Assembly: GCF_021246445.1 (NCBI RefSeq)
Contig: NZ_JAJQXW010000002.1
Coordinates: 372,001-436,000, forward strand
From: Rhabdothermincola salaria
Lineage (GTDB): Bacteria; Actinomycetota; Acidimicrobiia; Acidimicrobiales; Acidimicrobilacustridaceae
Direction of reading: 5' to 3'
DNA length: 64,000 nt
Shown here: in pieces, positions 26,622 through 35,908 of the stretch
Layout of the letters: each line of letters opens with the position of its first letter
Numbering within the stretch: the stretch's first letter is position 1
Notes under the pieces: generated by a model
Told to the model about the DNA's origin: nothing
The model's database searches: none
The model's input: only the letters and a program-made list of their open reading frames with translations
Made by a program: the position numbers and the translations under genes

Positions 26622-27449
26622 GTGGGGAGATTCTCGGGTCGTAGGATCATTGTTACCGGGGCAAGCCGTGGGATCGGGGCTGGTATGGCCGAGCGGTATG
26701 CGGCCGAGGGTGCCAGCGTCGTGGTCACTGCCCGCACGCTCGATCCGATCAAGGAACTGCACGGCAGTCTCAATGAGACCGTCGAGCGATGCTCCCGCTA
26801 CGGCTCGATGGTGTTTCCGCTGGTCGCGGATCTGGCTGATCCCGAGGATCGTGCTCGTGTGATTGGCGAGAGCGAGGCTCTTCTCGACGGACCGATCGAC
26901 GTGCTGATCAACAATGCCGCTGCCGGCATCCACCGACCCGCCGCCGAGCTGAGCTTGAAGCATCGTCGGATCATGCTCGAGGTGAACTTCCACGCACCGG
27001 TCGATCTGGCCCAGGCCGTCATCCCATCGATGCGGGAACGACGCGAAGGCTGGATCATCAACATCTCGTCGAGCAGCTCGGAGTTGACGCCAGGCCCGCC
27101 TCCGTTCCCGTGGTCGCCCATGGGTACCACCCAGGGTGCCTACGGCTCGAGCAAAGCCGCCCTCAACCGTTACTCGAACCTGCTCGGTATCGAGCTCTAC
27201 GGCACCGGCATCCGCGTCAACGCACTCCAACCCATCAAGCCGGTGGCGAGCGAGGGTGCGGTGTCGCATCTACAGGGGCGGATTTCGGCCGATCAGTTCA
27301 ACCCTGTCGAGGTGATGGCCGAAGCGGCCCTCGCGCTTGGGGAGTGTGAGCCCGAGTTGACTGCTCGACTGTGCGACGACGGGCCGCTCCTCGACGAACT
27401 CGGCATCACCGTCAGAACACTCGACGGCCTGCGCGAACTGGCTACCTGA
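26622..27449 (+). CDS. SDR family oxidoreductase with atypical codon use
   Basis: 275 residues. The cofactor motif TGASRGIG is near 12-19, NNAAAG near 90-95, and the catalytic YGSSK. The loop between the Ser strand and the Tyr is long and Pro-rich (TPGPPPFPWSPMG). An Arg after the second strand (TARTLD) suggests NADP. Third codon positions carry far more A and T than neighbouring genes (for example ATT GTT ACC, TAT GCG), which suggests recent transfer, next to the HNH-family gene. The GTG start with TAGGGT six bases upstream looks leaderless. Substrate unknown. Confidence 0.85.
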   Translation: MGRFSGRRIIVTGASRGIGAGMAERYAAEGASVVVTARTLDPIKELHGSLNETVERCSRYGSMVFPLVADLADPEDRARVIGESEALLDGPIDVLINNAAAGIHRPAAELSLKHRRIMLEVNFHAPVDLAQAVIPSMRERREGWIINISSSSSELTPGPPPFPWSPMGTTQGAYGSSKAALNRYSNLLGIELYGTGIRVNALQPIKPVASEGAVSHLQGRISADQFNPVEVMAEAALALGECEPELTARLCDDGPLLDELGITVRTLDGLRELAT

Positions 27450-27537
27450 CGGCAGCTGTCATACGCGCCCCCGCCCGGCGGTCTGGGGCAGGGTGTGCCG
27501 AGACTCGCTGCTCCCTTTGGGCCTGAGGGCCGATCAA

Positions 27538-27885
27538 TCAGACCCGAGGAGCGGGTTTCCAGGCGAGCACGGCGGCAGCTACGGCGGTGACCGCCGCCCA
27601 TGCGGGAAGCGCAGCCCACGCGGCGGCGCTGAGCGGCGTGCCGGAGGTGCCGCTGTTGCCGCCGGACAGCACCAGGCCGGCGAGCCCGGCTGCGGCGACG
27701 GCCATCGCCGCTGCATACAGCGTGAACCCGACTGTTGAGCCGCGGGGAAGCTCGACTGCTGGCCGACCGCTGACCCGGCGTGCTACCGCAGCGATGAGGA
27801 AGGTGCTCATGCCGACCGCTCCGGCCACACAGGCCCCCCATGCTCCGAGGACCAACAAGATCAGCACTGCCCTCACCGATGTCAC
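27538..27885 (-). CDS. Small hypothetical membrane protein, about 115 aa
   Basis: From the GTG at 27885 the frame encodes three hydrophobic helices at about 4-35, 52-74 and 85-110, with a short basic loop (ARRVSGRPAV) and a basic tail (WKPAPRV). The frame is open further upstream, but that part is not hydrophobic and looks non-coding. No family is recognised and no good ribosome site is visible, so both the gene and its start are moderately supported. Confidence 0.5.
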   Translation of the reverse strand: MTSVRAVLILLVLGAWGACVAGAVGMSTFLIAAVARRVSGRPAVELPRGSTVGFTLYAAAMAVAAAGLAGLVLSGGNSGTSGTPLSAAAWAALPAWAAVTAVAAAVLAWKPAPRV

Positions 27886-28080
27886 TGTGCCCGCGCGCAG
27901 GGGGTGACGCAACCCTTCCGCCGGCGCCGGTGGTTTCAGTGCTCTCAGCGACAGAGGTCGCTCTGCGACAGGCCCAACGTCGCGCGAGCGACCGTCACCG
28001 AAGTGCCGTGTGAGGACACGCTGGTCGGGTGCCAGCGGCGAGAGCGTCGATGGGTCCAGGCGTGCGGGCACACGCCGGGT

Positions 28081-29436
28081 TCAGCCGAAGGTGCGGATGG
28101 CGGCCCAGCCGTCGCGGGCCAGGTCGCCGACCTTGAGCCCGGCTCGCTGGTAGCCCTCGAGGAAGGCCTTCACCGCGCCCTTCTTGGGCACCGGGTTGGT
28201 GACCGTGAACAGCTGCTCGACCAGATCGCAGGCCAGGGTGGGGTAGGCGTTCTGCACCCGGTCGGAGAGCACCAGGTGGGGGGCCCGGCGCAGCTTGCGG
28301 TGGTCCTGGAGCACGAAACCGCCCTCGAGGCGCCGGCGGTAGCCGGCCAGCCCCGCGGCGGACGTGTCGCCCATGGCCAGCGCCTCGTCGACCGCCCGCC
28401 CGGCCGCCTCCCCCGAGCCGATGGCGAAGTTCACGCCCTCCAACCAGATCCCGGCGGCCAGGCACATGCATGCTGCGTCGCCGGCCACGAGGATGCCGTC
28501 GCCGGTGAGCTCGGGCATGGTGTCGTAGCCCCCCTCGGGAATGAGGTGGGCCGAGTACTCCTTGAGCTCGGCCCCCTCGACCAGCGGGGCGATCATGGGG
28601 TGGGCCTTGAGGCCGGCGATCAGCTCCTCGGGTCGGATGCCCGACGCCGACAGGCCCGTGAGGCTGACCACGACGCCCACCGCCACGGTGTCGAGGTTGG
28701 TGTAGACGAACCCGCCACCGGGGATGCCCTGGGTGCAGCCCACGATCTCGAAGTCGGCGCCCTCTCGGCCCGACAGGGCGAAGCGCTTCTCGATCTCCTC
28801 GCGGGGCAGGGCCAGCACCTCCTTGGCCCCGAGCGTGAAGTGCTCGGGCTCGGGGTGCAGGTACATGCCGGCTTCCTTGGCCAGGAAGCTGTTGACGCCG
28901 TCGCAGGCGATGACGGCCCGGGCAGTGAGGTCTCCGTCGGGACGGTCGGTGCGGATGCCGCACACCTGGCCGGTGAGCTCGTCGACCAGCAGACCCCGCG
29001 CCGTGGTGGAGGTGACCAGCACGGCGCCGGCCTCCACCGCCTTGTCGGCCAACCAGGCGTCGAAGTCCGGGCGGTACGCGGTGGCGCCGTTGTACGGGGG
29101 CTCACCCCAGGCCGACGTGCGGTAGTCGACGGTGAGGGCCTGGTGGTCGGTCATGAGCACCGTGGCCCGGCGGGTGACCCAGCGCTGCACGGGGGCCTCG
29201 TCCCACCAGCCGGGGATGAGCTCGTCGAGGATGCGGGCGTAGATCACGCCCCCGTAGACGTTCTTGGAACCCGCGAACGGTCCGCGCTCCACGAGGCAGA
29301 CCGAGCGCCCGGCGCGGGCCAGGACCAGCGCCGCGGTCGCGCCCGCCGGGCCGGCCCCGACCACGATGGCGTCGAAGTCGTAGCGCTCGGGGGGCGCCAC
29401 CATGGTGGGCGTGCGGGAGGGGGCGTGCTCAACCAC
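28081..29436 (-). CDS. fixC: FixC / ETF-quinone oxidoreductase-like FAD protein
   Basis: 451 residues. The FAD Rossmann motif VVGAGPAGATAA is near the N terminus, followed by GSKNVYGG and a late GDAACMCLAAGIWLEGVNFAI flavin motif. FixC and ETF-QO take electrons from the electron-transfer flavoprotein and, with the ferredoxin-like FixX, pass them to quinone. The GTG at 29436 follows GGAGG and overlaps the etfA stop by 8 bp. It is the last gene of the mftA-to-fixC arm; its partner fixX heads the opposite arm. It may supply the route from mycofactocin-linked dehydrogenases to the respiratory chain, which is inference. Confidence 0.88.
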   Translation of the reverse strand: MVEHAPSRTPTMVAPPERYDFDAIVVGAGPAGATAALVLARAGRSVCLVERGPFAGSKNVYGGVIYARILDELIPGWWDEAPVQRWVTRRATVLMTDHQALTVDYRTSAWGEPPYNGATAYRPDFDAWLADKAVEAGAVLVTSTTARGLLVDELTGQVCGIRTDRPDGDLTARAVIACDGVNSFLAKEAGMYLHPEPEHFTLGAKEVLALPREEIEKRFALSGREGADFEIVGCTQGIPGGGFVYTNLDTVAVGVVVSLTGLSASGIRPEELIAGLKAHPMIAPLVEGAELKEYSAHLIPEGGYDTMPELTGDGILVAGDAACMCLAAGIWLEGVNFAIGSGEAAGRAVDEALAMGDTSAAGLAGYRRRLEGGFVLQDHRKLRRAPHLVLSDRVQNAYPTLACDLVEQLFTVTNPVPKKGAVKAFLEGYQRAGLKVGDLARDGWAAIRTFG

Positions 29437-30628
29437 GGGATCGGTCCTCCCCGGTGGGAACGGCACCGGCCGGCAACGACGGCTGGAGCTCGTTGTCGTC
29501 GCCCTGGGTGGGGGCGTCGACGGTGGTGATCTGGGACAGGCGCTCGGCCAGGGCCGCCAGCACGGCCGGGGCGTCGGCCACCACCGCCAGATCGGCCATG
29601 GCCATCATCGGGCAGCTGGCGTCGATGTTGACGGCGATGACGTGCTCGGGCTGGCCCAGGCCGGCGGTGTGCTGCACCGCGCCGGAGATGCCGAACGCCA
29701 GGTAGAGCTCGGGCTGCACGGTGACGCCGGTGGTGCCGATCTGGCGCTCGACGGGCATCCAGCCCCAGTCGGTGACCACCCGGGTGCCGCCCGTGGAGGC
29801 GCCGAGGGAGTCCGCCACCTCGGCCATCACCTCGATGGCCTCCGGCTTTCCCAGACCGGCGCCGGCACCCAGCAGGCGGGGGGCCTCGGCCAGGTCCATG
29901 GTGGAGGGATCGGCGGGCAACAGCTCGAGCAGCTCGGGATCGGGCGGCACCGATCCGGCGTCGGCGGGCACGAGATCGACCTTGCGGGTGCGGGGCTTGC
30001 GGGCCGGCCCGTGGTGGCGGTCGACGCCGCGCACACCGGGCTGGAGGGTGGCCACGAACGGGCCCGCCACCACGTGGGCCTCGGTGACCAGCCCGCCCCG
30101 CCGGGCCACGGTGGCGCCGTCGGGGCGCACGGCCACGGCACCGGCCAGCAGCGGACGGCCGAGCACGTCGGCCAGGCGGGGAGCCAGATCGCGCCCATCG
30201 GGCGAGGCGGGGACGATCACCACATCGGCGCCGGTCACTGTGGCGGCCAGGCCGGCGGCCCAGGCGCCGGGCGCGAAGTCGGGTTGCTCGCAGACCTGCA
30301 CGGTGCCCCGGGCGCTGGCGAGAGCCGCGGCCGCCTGCGCGGTGCCGTCGCCGACGAGCAGAGCCCGACCGCCGGCTTCGGCCACCGCTTCGTCGCCCCC
30401 GAGGGGGAGGTGGCCGTCGCGCACCGGCACCACGGCCAGCATCGACGGCCCGCCGGCCTTGGCCGCGCCGGACCGCCGTCGTGAGGCCGTGGTGGCGTTG
30501 GTCTTCTTGGCGGCCGGCTTCTTGGCGGCCCGCTTCTTGGCGGCGGGCGGATCCGAGGCCGCGACCCGCTGGGCCGCAGGCTCTTCGGCGGGCCCTGGGG
30601 AAGGGGTCGGACGACCGTTGGGGCTCAT
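29429..30628 (-). CDS. etfA: Electron transfer flavoprotein alpha subunit (mycofactocin-associated) with Lys/Ala-rich tail
   Basis: 399 residues. The C-terminal FAD domain has GASTGGTRVVTDWGWMP and QIGTTGVTV, FGISGAVQH and VIAVNIDASCPMM. Before the ETF domain, which begins near residue 63, lies an unusual basic extension with AAKKRAAKKPAAKKTNA, like a histone H1 tail. The ATG at 30628 is only 10 bp after the OYE2 stop; starting at the later ATG (30442) would leave a gap of nearly 200 bp, so the tail is probably translated. It pairs with the beta subunit at 39539-40369 on the other arm. Confidence 0.88.
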   Translation of the reverse strand: MSPNGRPTPSPGPAEEPAAQRVAASDPPAAKKRAAKKPAAKKTNATTASRRRSGAAKAGGPSMLAVVPVRDGHLPLGGDEAVAEAGGRALLVGDGTAQAAAALASARGTVQVCEQPDFAPGAWAAGLAATVTGADVVIVPASPDGRDLAPRLADVLGRPLLAGAVAVRPDGATVARRGGLVTEAHVVAGPFVATLQPGVRGVDRHHGPARKPRTRKVDLVPADAGSVPPDPELLELLPADPSTMDLAEAPRLLGAGAGLGKPEAIEVMAEVADSLGASTGGTRVVTDWGWMPVERQIGTTGVTVQPELYLAFGISGAVQHTAGLGQPEHVIAVNIDASCPMMAMADLAVVADAPAVLAALAERLSQITTVDAPTQGDDNELQPSLPAGAVPTGEDRSRG

Positions 30629-30638
30629 CGAGGCGACC

Positions 30639-32615
30639 TCACAGCGCCGACCCGACGCGACGGCCGTCGATGACGGCGGTGTGGGCTCGGCGGGGGGCCA
30701 CGGCGTCGCCCACCCGGTGCACGGCGATCTCGGTGTCGGCCAACTCGTCGCGAAGGGCGTGGTACAGCCCGTCGGCGGGGGCGTAGGGCACGGCCAGGAC
30801 GACCCAGTCGGGCCTGCGTTCGCCCGGGGTGCCCGTGGGGTGGTGCATCGTCTGCACGACGGGTCCGTCGACGGCGTTGACGAGCGTGTCGGTGGTCTGG
30901 CGGATGCCCTTGGCGTGGGCCCGGATCCAGAAGTTCTCCTGGTCGAGGGTGATGCCCAGGTCCTGGCCCACGACCATGCCGGGGGTGATGATCTCGACGT
31001 CGCACCCGCGGTCGGCGAGGAGCTCGGCGACACTGGTGGCCTGGTGGAAGCCGAGTTCGTCGAACACGACGACGGAGCCCTCGGGGTGCACGTCGCCGCG
31101 CAGCACATCGAGCACGTCGACCACCGGCACCGCCTCGGCGTCGTCGGGCGACGGCGCCCACCACGGCCGCACGGGCACGGCCCCGGTGGCCACCACCACG
31201 ACGTCGGGGCGCATGGCCCTCACCAGTGCCGGGGTCACCTCCTCGCCGTACTTCACGGTGACGCCCAGGCGTTCGCTCTCGTGCACCAGGTTGCGCACGA
31301 TGTCGCCGAACTCGGCCCGGTTGGGCACGCTGGCGGCGAAGCGCACCTGCCCGCCCGGTTCGTCGTCACGCTCGACGACCGTGACCCGATGGCCGTGCTG
31401 GGCGGCGGTGATGGCGGTCTGCAGTCCGGCGGGGCCGGCGCCGACCACCAGCACGTCCTTGGGCCGTCCGACGGGGATGACCGGTCCGAGCTCGGCCTCG
31501 CGCCCGGTGCGGGGGTTCTCGATGCAACCCAACCAGCGGTTGAGGCCCATGCGGCCCACGCACTCCTGGTTGCACGACAGGCAGAGGCGGATGTCGTGGG
31601 CGTTGCCGGAGCGGGCCTTGGCCGCGAAGTCGGCATCCGCGATCTGGCCACGCACCACGCCGATGAGGTCGGCATGGCCCTCGGCGAGGGCCTTCTCGGC
31701 CTGCAGCGGGTCCTTGAACCGGCCCACCCCGACCACCGGGAGGTCGACGGCCTTGCGCAGGGCCGAGGGGATGAACATGGCGTACTCGGGCGGGATGTGC
31801 ATCGACGCCTCGATCATGAACAGCGAGGCGGTGGCCACGCCGATCGAGGTGTTGAGGTAGTCGACCTGGCCTCGGCCCTCGACCATGCGGGCCACCTCGA
31901 CGGTCTCGTCGAGGGTGATGCCGTCCTCGATGAGCTCGTCGCCGCAGAGGCGCACCCCGAGGGCGATGTTGCGCCCGATGGCCTCTCGCACCGCGGCCAC
32001 GATCTCGTGGAGGATGCGGGCCCGGTTCTCGAGACTGCCCCCGTAGGCGTCGGTGCGCTGGTTCGTGGCCCGGCTCAGGAAGCCCCGCACGATCGACGAG
32101 TGCGAGCACTGCAGCTCGATGCCGTCGAAGCCGCCCTCGACGCACCGGGCGGCCACAGTGGCGTAGCCCTCGACGATCTCGGCGATCTCTCGCCGGTCGA
32201 CGGCCTTGGGCACCTCGCGGAACAACGGGTCGGGAACCGCGGAGGGCGCCCACACAGGCAGACGGGTGTACATGCTCGACGCCTGGCCGCCGTTGTGGTT
32301 GATCTGAGCGAAGATCGGCACCCCGTGGCGGTGCACCGCCTCGGTGATGCGCTGGTAGCCCGGCACCACCTCGGGGTGGAAGGCGTGGATCATCTTCTCG
32401 TAGGGCCAGTCGGTCGGGTGGACCGAGTGCTCCTCGGTGATGATGAGCCCGGCGCCCCCGGCGGCGCGCGCCGCGTAGTACGCGGCGTGCTGCTCGGACG
32501 GCATGCCGTCCTCGGCGTAGTTGGTGAGGTGCGCCGAGAACACGATGCGGTTGGGGACGGTGACCGGCCCCAGGCGCAACGGCGAGAACAGGTAGCGGTA
32601 CTGGCCGCCGCTCAT
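30639..32615 (-). CDS. Mycofactocin-system FadH/OYE-family oxidoreductase (type 2)
   Basis: 658 residues. An N-terminal FMN TIM-barrel of the old yellow enzyme type at about 1-370 has AQINHNGGQ and NQRTDAYGGSLENR. A 4Fe-4S motif follows (CLSC-x3-C-x11-C, around CNQECVG), then an FAD/NAD(P) Rossmann part with VVGAGPAGLQTA. This is the 2,4-dienoyl-CoA reductase/TMA dehydrogenase layout, and protein-family databases name two such proteins as mycofactocin-linked. The ATG lies one base after the stop of the upstream homologue. Substrate unknown; it may feed electrons to the ETF encoded just downstream. Confidence 0.9.
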   Translation of the reverse strand: MSGGQYRYLFSPLRLGPVTVPNRIVFSAHLTNYAEDGMPSEQHAAYYAARAAGGAGLIITEEHSVHPTDWPYEKMIHAFHPEVVPGYQRITEAVHRHGVPIFAQINHNGGQASSMYTRLPVWAPSAVPDPLFREVPKAVDRREIAEIVEGYATVAARCVEGGFDGIELQCSHSSIVRGFLSRATNQRTDAYGGSLENRARILHEIVAAVREAIGRNIALGVRLCGDELIEDGITLDETVEVARMVEGRGQVDYLNTSIGVATASLFMIEASMHIPPEYAMFIPSALRKAVDLPVVGVGRFKDPLQAEKALAEGHADLIGVVRGQIADADFAAKARSGNAHDIRLCLSCNQECVGRMGLNRWLGCIENPRTGREAELGPVIPVGRPKDVLVVGAGPAGLQTAITAAQHGHRVTVVERDDEPGGQVRFAASVPNRAEFGDIVRNLVHESERLGVTVKYGEEVTPALVRAMRPDVVVVATGAVPVRPWWAPSPDDAEAVPVVDVLDVLRGDVHPEGSVVVFDELGFHQATSVAELLADRGCDVEIITPGMVVGQDLGITLDQENFWIRAHAKGIRQTTDTLVNAVDGPVVQTMHHPTGTPGERRPDWVVLAVPYAPADGLYHALRDELADTEIAVHRVGDAVAPRRAHTAVIDGRRVGSAL

Positions 32616-32616
32616 G

Positions 32617-34698
32617 TCAGTGCCCCCCGGTGAGGGTGGTGGGGTCGGTGGTGGCGGCGCGGCCGGCGCGGTCGCCGACGGGTCCGCCGGCCAGGGCACC
32701 GGTGAGCACGCTGGTGCCGTGACCCGGGTCCGGGCCGATGCCCTCGACGGCGAGGGCGGCCCGCCGGGCCTCGAGGACGGCTTCGTGGACCGTGCGCGGG
32801 GCGATGGCGTCGCCGGCGCGGGCGTGGCGCTCGCCCGTGGCCGCCCACAACGTGAGGTCGGGGACGCGGTGCGACGCGTCGACGACGGCGACGCACGCCA
32901 CCGTGGTGGCGACCGATGTGTAGCGGTCCTCCAGGCGGGCTCCGTCGGCGTCGACACCACGGAGAGCCACCCGCTTGTGGAGGGTGACGCCGAGCTGGGC
33001 CAGGCGCACATTGGCGGGGGCGAGATCGCCGGAGCGCGAGAGCAGCTGGCCCCCGATGACGTCGGGGGTGCCCATCTCCACCGGGCGCCCGCCGAGGGCG
33101 AGGGACTCGGCCACGGACACGCCGATGGGCCCGCCGAGTGGATCCCACACGAGGACGGGCCCGTCCGGCAGGCCGCCGGTGACATCGCCGGCACCGAGGG
33201 CGGCGAGCACCTCGCCGGCCGAGCGGACGACGGCGCCGGCGGCCGTGTCGAAGGCGGGCGCCACGTCGGTGCCCCCCGTCGCCAGCACGACGCGGCTGCC
33301 GGCGGCCGAGGCCGCCTCCACCTGGTCCGGGGTGAGGTCGGTGTCGAGCTCGAGGACGACCCCCAGCCGGCGGCACTCGTTGTCCAGCCAGTCGGCCAGG
33401 CGCGCCAGGTGGTGGCGTCCGGCGCCGGCCGCGGCCACCCGCAACGAGCCCCCGAGACGATCGGTGCGCTCAACGAGGCGGACGGTGTGCCCGCGCTCGG
33501 CCAGGACACGCGCCGCTTCCAGACCGGTGACTCCACCGCCGACGACGAGCACGTCGGTGGCGGCGCCGGTGCCGGTGCGGGCCCCGAGGGGGTCGTGGTC
33601 GACGGTCTCGTGACCGGAGCGGGGATCGCCCACGCAGGTGACCAACGGGTTGCGGGCGTCGCGCACCTGGCAGACCTGGTTGCACAGGATGCAGGGCCGG
33701 ACCCGTTCGGGCCCGAGGCGGAGGTGGGCCACCAGCTCGGCATCGGCGATCTGGGCCCGGGTCATCTCCACCGCGTCGCACCGACCCTCGGCCAGTGCCG
33801 CCTCGGCCATGGCGGGGTCGACGATGGAGCCCTGGGCCACGACGACGACCTCCGGCGCCACCGCGTGCACCACCTCTCGAACCTGGCGGACCAGGTCGAG
33901 GTTGAAGCCGGGCTCGGTGTGGCCGTCGGGGCGAGTGGCGTTGACCGAGAAGATGGAACCCCGAACGACCACCAGGTAGTCGACGTGCTCGGCCAGGGCG
34001 GCGGCCACCTCAGCGGCCGACTCCGGGGTGAGCCCGGCCCACGGGGCCAATTCGTCGCACGACAGGCGCATGCCCAGCACCCGGTCGGGGCCGATGGCGG
34101 CACGCACGGCAGCGAGGACCTCGCGGGCGAAGCGGAGCCGGTCGGCGCCGTAGTCGTCGCCGCGCATGTTGGTGAGCCCGGAGAGGAACTGGCGGACCAA
34201 CGAGTACTGCCCGGCGTTCACCTCCACGCCGTGCAACCCGGACGAGGCCGCCAACGACGCCGCGTCGCCGAAGCCGGCGACGACCGCGTCGATGTCGGCT
34301 GCCTCCATCACCTTGGGCACCTCGCGGCTGTTCACCTCGGGCACCGCTGAGGGGGCCCAGAGCTCGCGCTGGCTGTAGGCCGACGACCCCTGTCCGCCGG
34401 CGTGGCCGATGGCGGCCAGGGCCACCGCGCCGTGGCGGTGGGCCGCCTCGGCCAACACGGCCCACCCCGGACCGCACTCACCGGCCAGCGGCGCGCGTTC
34501 GTAGGGCCAGTCGCTCGGGTGCACCGACGCCTCTTCGGCCACGACGACGCCGCAGCCGCCGGCCAGGCGGCGCTCGTAGTAGGCGAGGTGGCGTTCGGAG
34601 AAGGCCCGCCCCCGACCAAGGTTGGTCTCGTGGGGTCCGAACAGGATGCGGTTGGGTGCGGTGACCGGCCCGAGAGCGACGGGCTCGAGCAGCTTCAC
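32617..34698 (-). CDS. Mycofactocin-system FadH/OYE-family oxidoreductase (type 1)
   Basis: 693 residues from a GTG at 34698, with the same FMN barrel, 4Fe-4S and FAD/NAD domain order as its neighbour. Motifs: GHAGGQGSSAYS, a CILCNQVC cluster site with the fourth Cys 11 residues later, and VVGGGVTGLEAA. The barrel loop that reads YGGSLENR in the sister protein is shortened here to YGADRLR, so substrate choice probably differs. It lies 22 bp after mftC and one base before OYE2, inside one operon. The two are not tandem copies but distinct subfamilies. Confidence 0.9.
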   Translation of the reverse strand: MKLLEPVALGPVTAPNRILFGPHETNLGRGRAFSERHLAYYERRLAGGCGVVVAEEASVHPSDWPYERAPLAGECGPGWAVLAEAAHRHGAVALAAIGHAGGQGSSAYSQRELWAPSAVPEVNSREVPKVMEAADIDAVVAGFGDAASLAASSGLHGVEVNAGQYSLVRQFLSGLTNMRGDDYGADRLRFAREVLAAVRAAIGPDRVLGMRLSCDELAPWAGLTPESAAEVAAALAEHVDYLVVVRGSIFSVNATRPDGHTEPGFNLDLVRQVREVVHAVAPEVVVVAQGSIVDPAMAEAALAEGRCDAVEMTRAQIADAELVAHLRLGPERVRPCILCNQVCQVRDARNPLVTCVGDPRSGHETVDHDPLGARTGTGAATDVLVVGGGVTGLEAARVLAERGHTVRLVERTDRLGGSLRVAAAGAGRHHLARLADWLDNECRRLGVVLELDTDLTPDQVEAASAAGSRVVLATGGTDVAPAFDTAAGAVVRSAGEVLAALGAGDVTGGLPDGPVLVWDPLGGPIGVSVAESLALGGRPVEMGTPDVIGGQLLSRSGDLAPANVRLAQLGVTLHKRVALRGVDADGARLEDRYTSVATTVACVAVVDASHRVPDLTLWAATGERHARAGDAIAPRTVHEAVLEARRAALAVEGIGPDPGHGTSVLTGALAGGPVGDRAGRAATTDPTTLTGGH

Positions 34699-34720
34699 GG
34701 GGTGCGGCCCTGCGCCATGC

Positions 34721-35908
34721 TCAGCCGCCCGACGGAGCGAGCGGGAGGAGGGTGCGCTCGGCCTGGCGGCCCCGTTCGGCGTCGAACGACGACCGACCCT
34801 TGCGGGTGAGGCTGACCGGCTTGGAGTGGTCGGCGCTGACGGTGGGGCGCACCACCTCGCCGTCGGCGGCGAGGGCGGCGAGGGCGTCCTCACCGTGGCC
34901 GAACACGCACTCCGGGTCGGGGGCGTCGAGGGGCAGGCCGGTGAAGAACTTGGCGGCCATGCACCCGCCTCCGCAGGCGTCGTAGCTGCCGCACGAGGCG
35001 CACGCGCCGGGCGACGACGGTTCGCGCAGCGAGGTGAACAGGTCGCTCGAGTTCCACACGGCGGCGAACCCGCCCTCGTCGCGGATGGAGCCGGCCTTGA
35101 ACTCGTCGTGGAGCACGAACGGGCAGGCGTAGACGTCGCCGACGGGGTCGATGAGGCAGACCACCCGACCGGCGCCGCACAGGTTGAGGCCGGGAAGGGG
35201 CTCGCCCAGCGCGGAGAGGTGGAAGAACGAGTCGCCGGTGAGCACGTGGGGGCGCTCGAGCAGCCAGTGGTAGAGGTCGCGCTGCTGCTGAGCGGTGGGG
35301 TGCAGGTCGTGCCAGGTCTCGATGCCACGGCCGGAGGGACGGAAGCGGGTGAGGCGCAGCTCGGCGCCGTACTCGTCGGCGAGGGCCTCGTAGGCGTCGA
35401 CCTGCTCGACGTTCTGGCGGGTCATGACCACGCTGAGCTTGAACGAGCCGAAGTCGGCGTCGCGCAGGTGGTCCATGGCCCGGCGCACCCGGGCGTGGGT
35501 GCCCTCGCCGCGCACGGCGTCGTTGGTGGCCTCGTCGACGCCGTCGAGGGAGATCTGGATGTCGACGTAGTCCATCGCCGCCAACCGGCGGGCGCTCTCG
35601 GCGGTGATGCGGCCGCCGTTGGTCGAGAACTTCACGCCGACGCCCTTGGCCACGCAGTACTCGACGATCTCGAAGAAGTCGGTGCGCAACATGGGCTCGC
35701 CGCCGCCGATGTTCACGTAGAACACCTGCATCTCGGCCAGCTGGTCGACGACGGCCTTCATCTCGTCGGTGGAGAGCTCGTTCGGGTCGCGGCGCCCCGA
35801 GCTCGAGAGGCAGTGCACGCACTGCAGGTCGCAGGCGTAGGTCCACTCCCAGGTGAGGCAGATGGGAGCGTTGAGGCCGAGGGTCAGCTCGTCGGTGAGA
35901 GCGGTCAT
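34721..35908 (-). CDS. mftC: Mycofactocin maturase MftC (radical SAM)
   Basis: 395 residues. The radical SAM motif CDLQCVHC is at about 26-33, followed by GGGEPM, and a C-terminal SPASM-type region carries auxiliary Fe-S cysteines (LCGAG, ACPF, CASCGSYDACGGGC). In mycobacteria MftC, with MftB, oxidatively decarboxylates and then cyclises the C-terminal Val-Tyr of MftA. The ATG overlaps the mftB stop as ATGA. Position after mftA and mftB and the IDGMCGVY end of the precursor make the assignment firm. Confidence 0.96.
   Translation of the reverse strand: MTALTDELTLGLNAPICLTWEWTYACDLQCVHCLSSSGRRDPNELSTDEMKAVVDQLAEMQVFYVNIGGGEPMLRTDFFEIVEYCVAKGVGVKFSTNGGRITAESARRLAAMDYVDIQISLDGVDEATNDAVRGEGTHARVRRAMDHLRDADFGSFKLSVVMTRQNVEQVDAYEALADEYGAELRLTRFRPSGRGIETWHDLHPTAQQQRDLYHWLLERPHVLTGDSFFHLSALGEPLPGLNLCGAGRVVCLIDPVGDVYACPFVLHDEFKAGSIRDEGGFAAVWNSSDLFTSLREPSSPGACASCGSYDACGGGCMAAKFFTGLPLDAPDPECVFGHGEDALAALAADGEVVRPTVSADHSKPVSLTRKGRSSFDAERGRQAERTLLPLAPSGG

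Noticed and set aside
29721-32633. A 970-residue plus-strand frame over the OYE and ETF genes
   Set aside because: Antisense shadow without any domain. The minus-strand genes have clear family motifs throughout.
32617-34698. Assigning one OYE-type gene as mftD
   Set aside because: MftD is an lldD-like FMN alpha-hydroxy acid oxidase. The two genes here have the longer FadH/OYE layout with a 4Fe-4S cluster and FAD domain.
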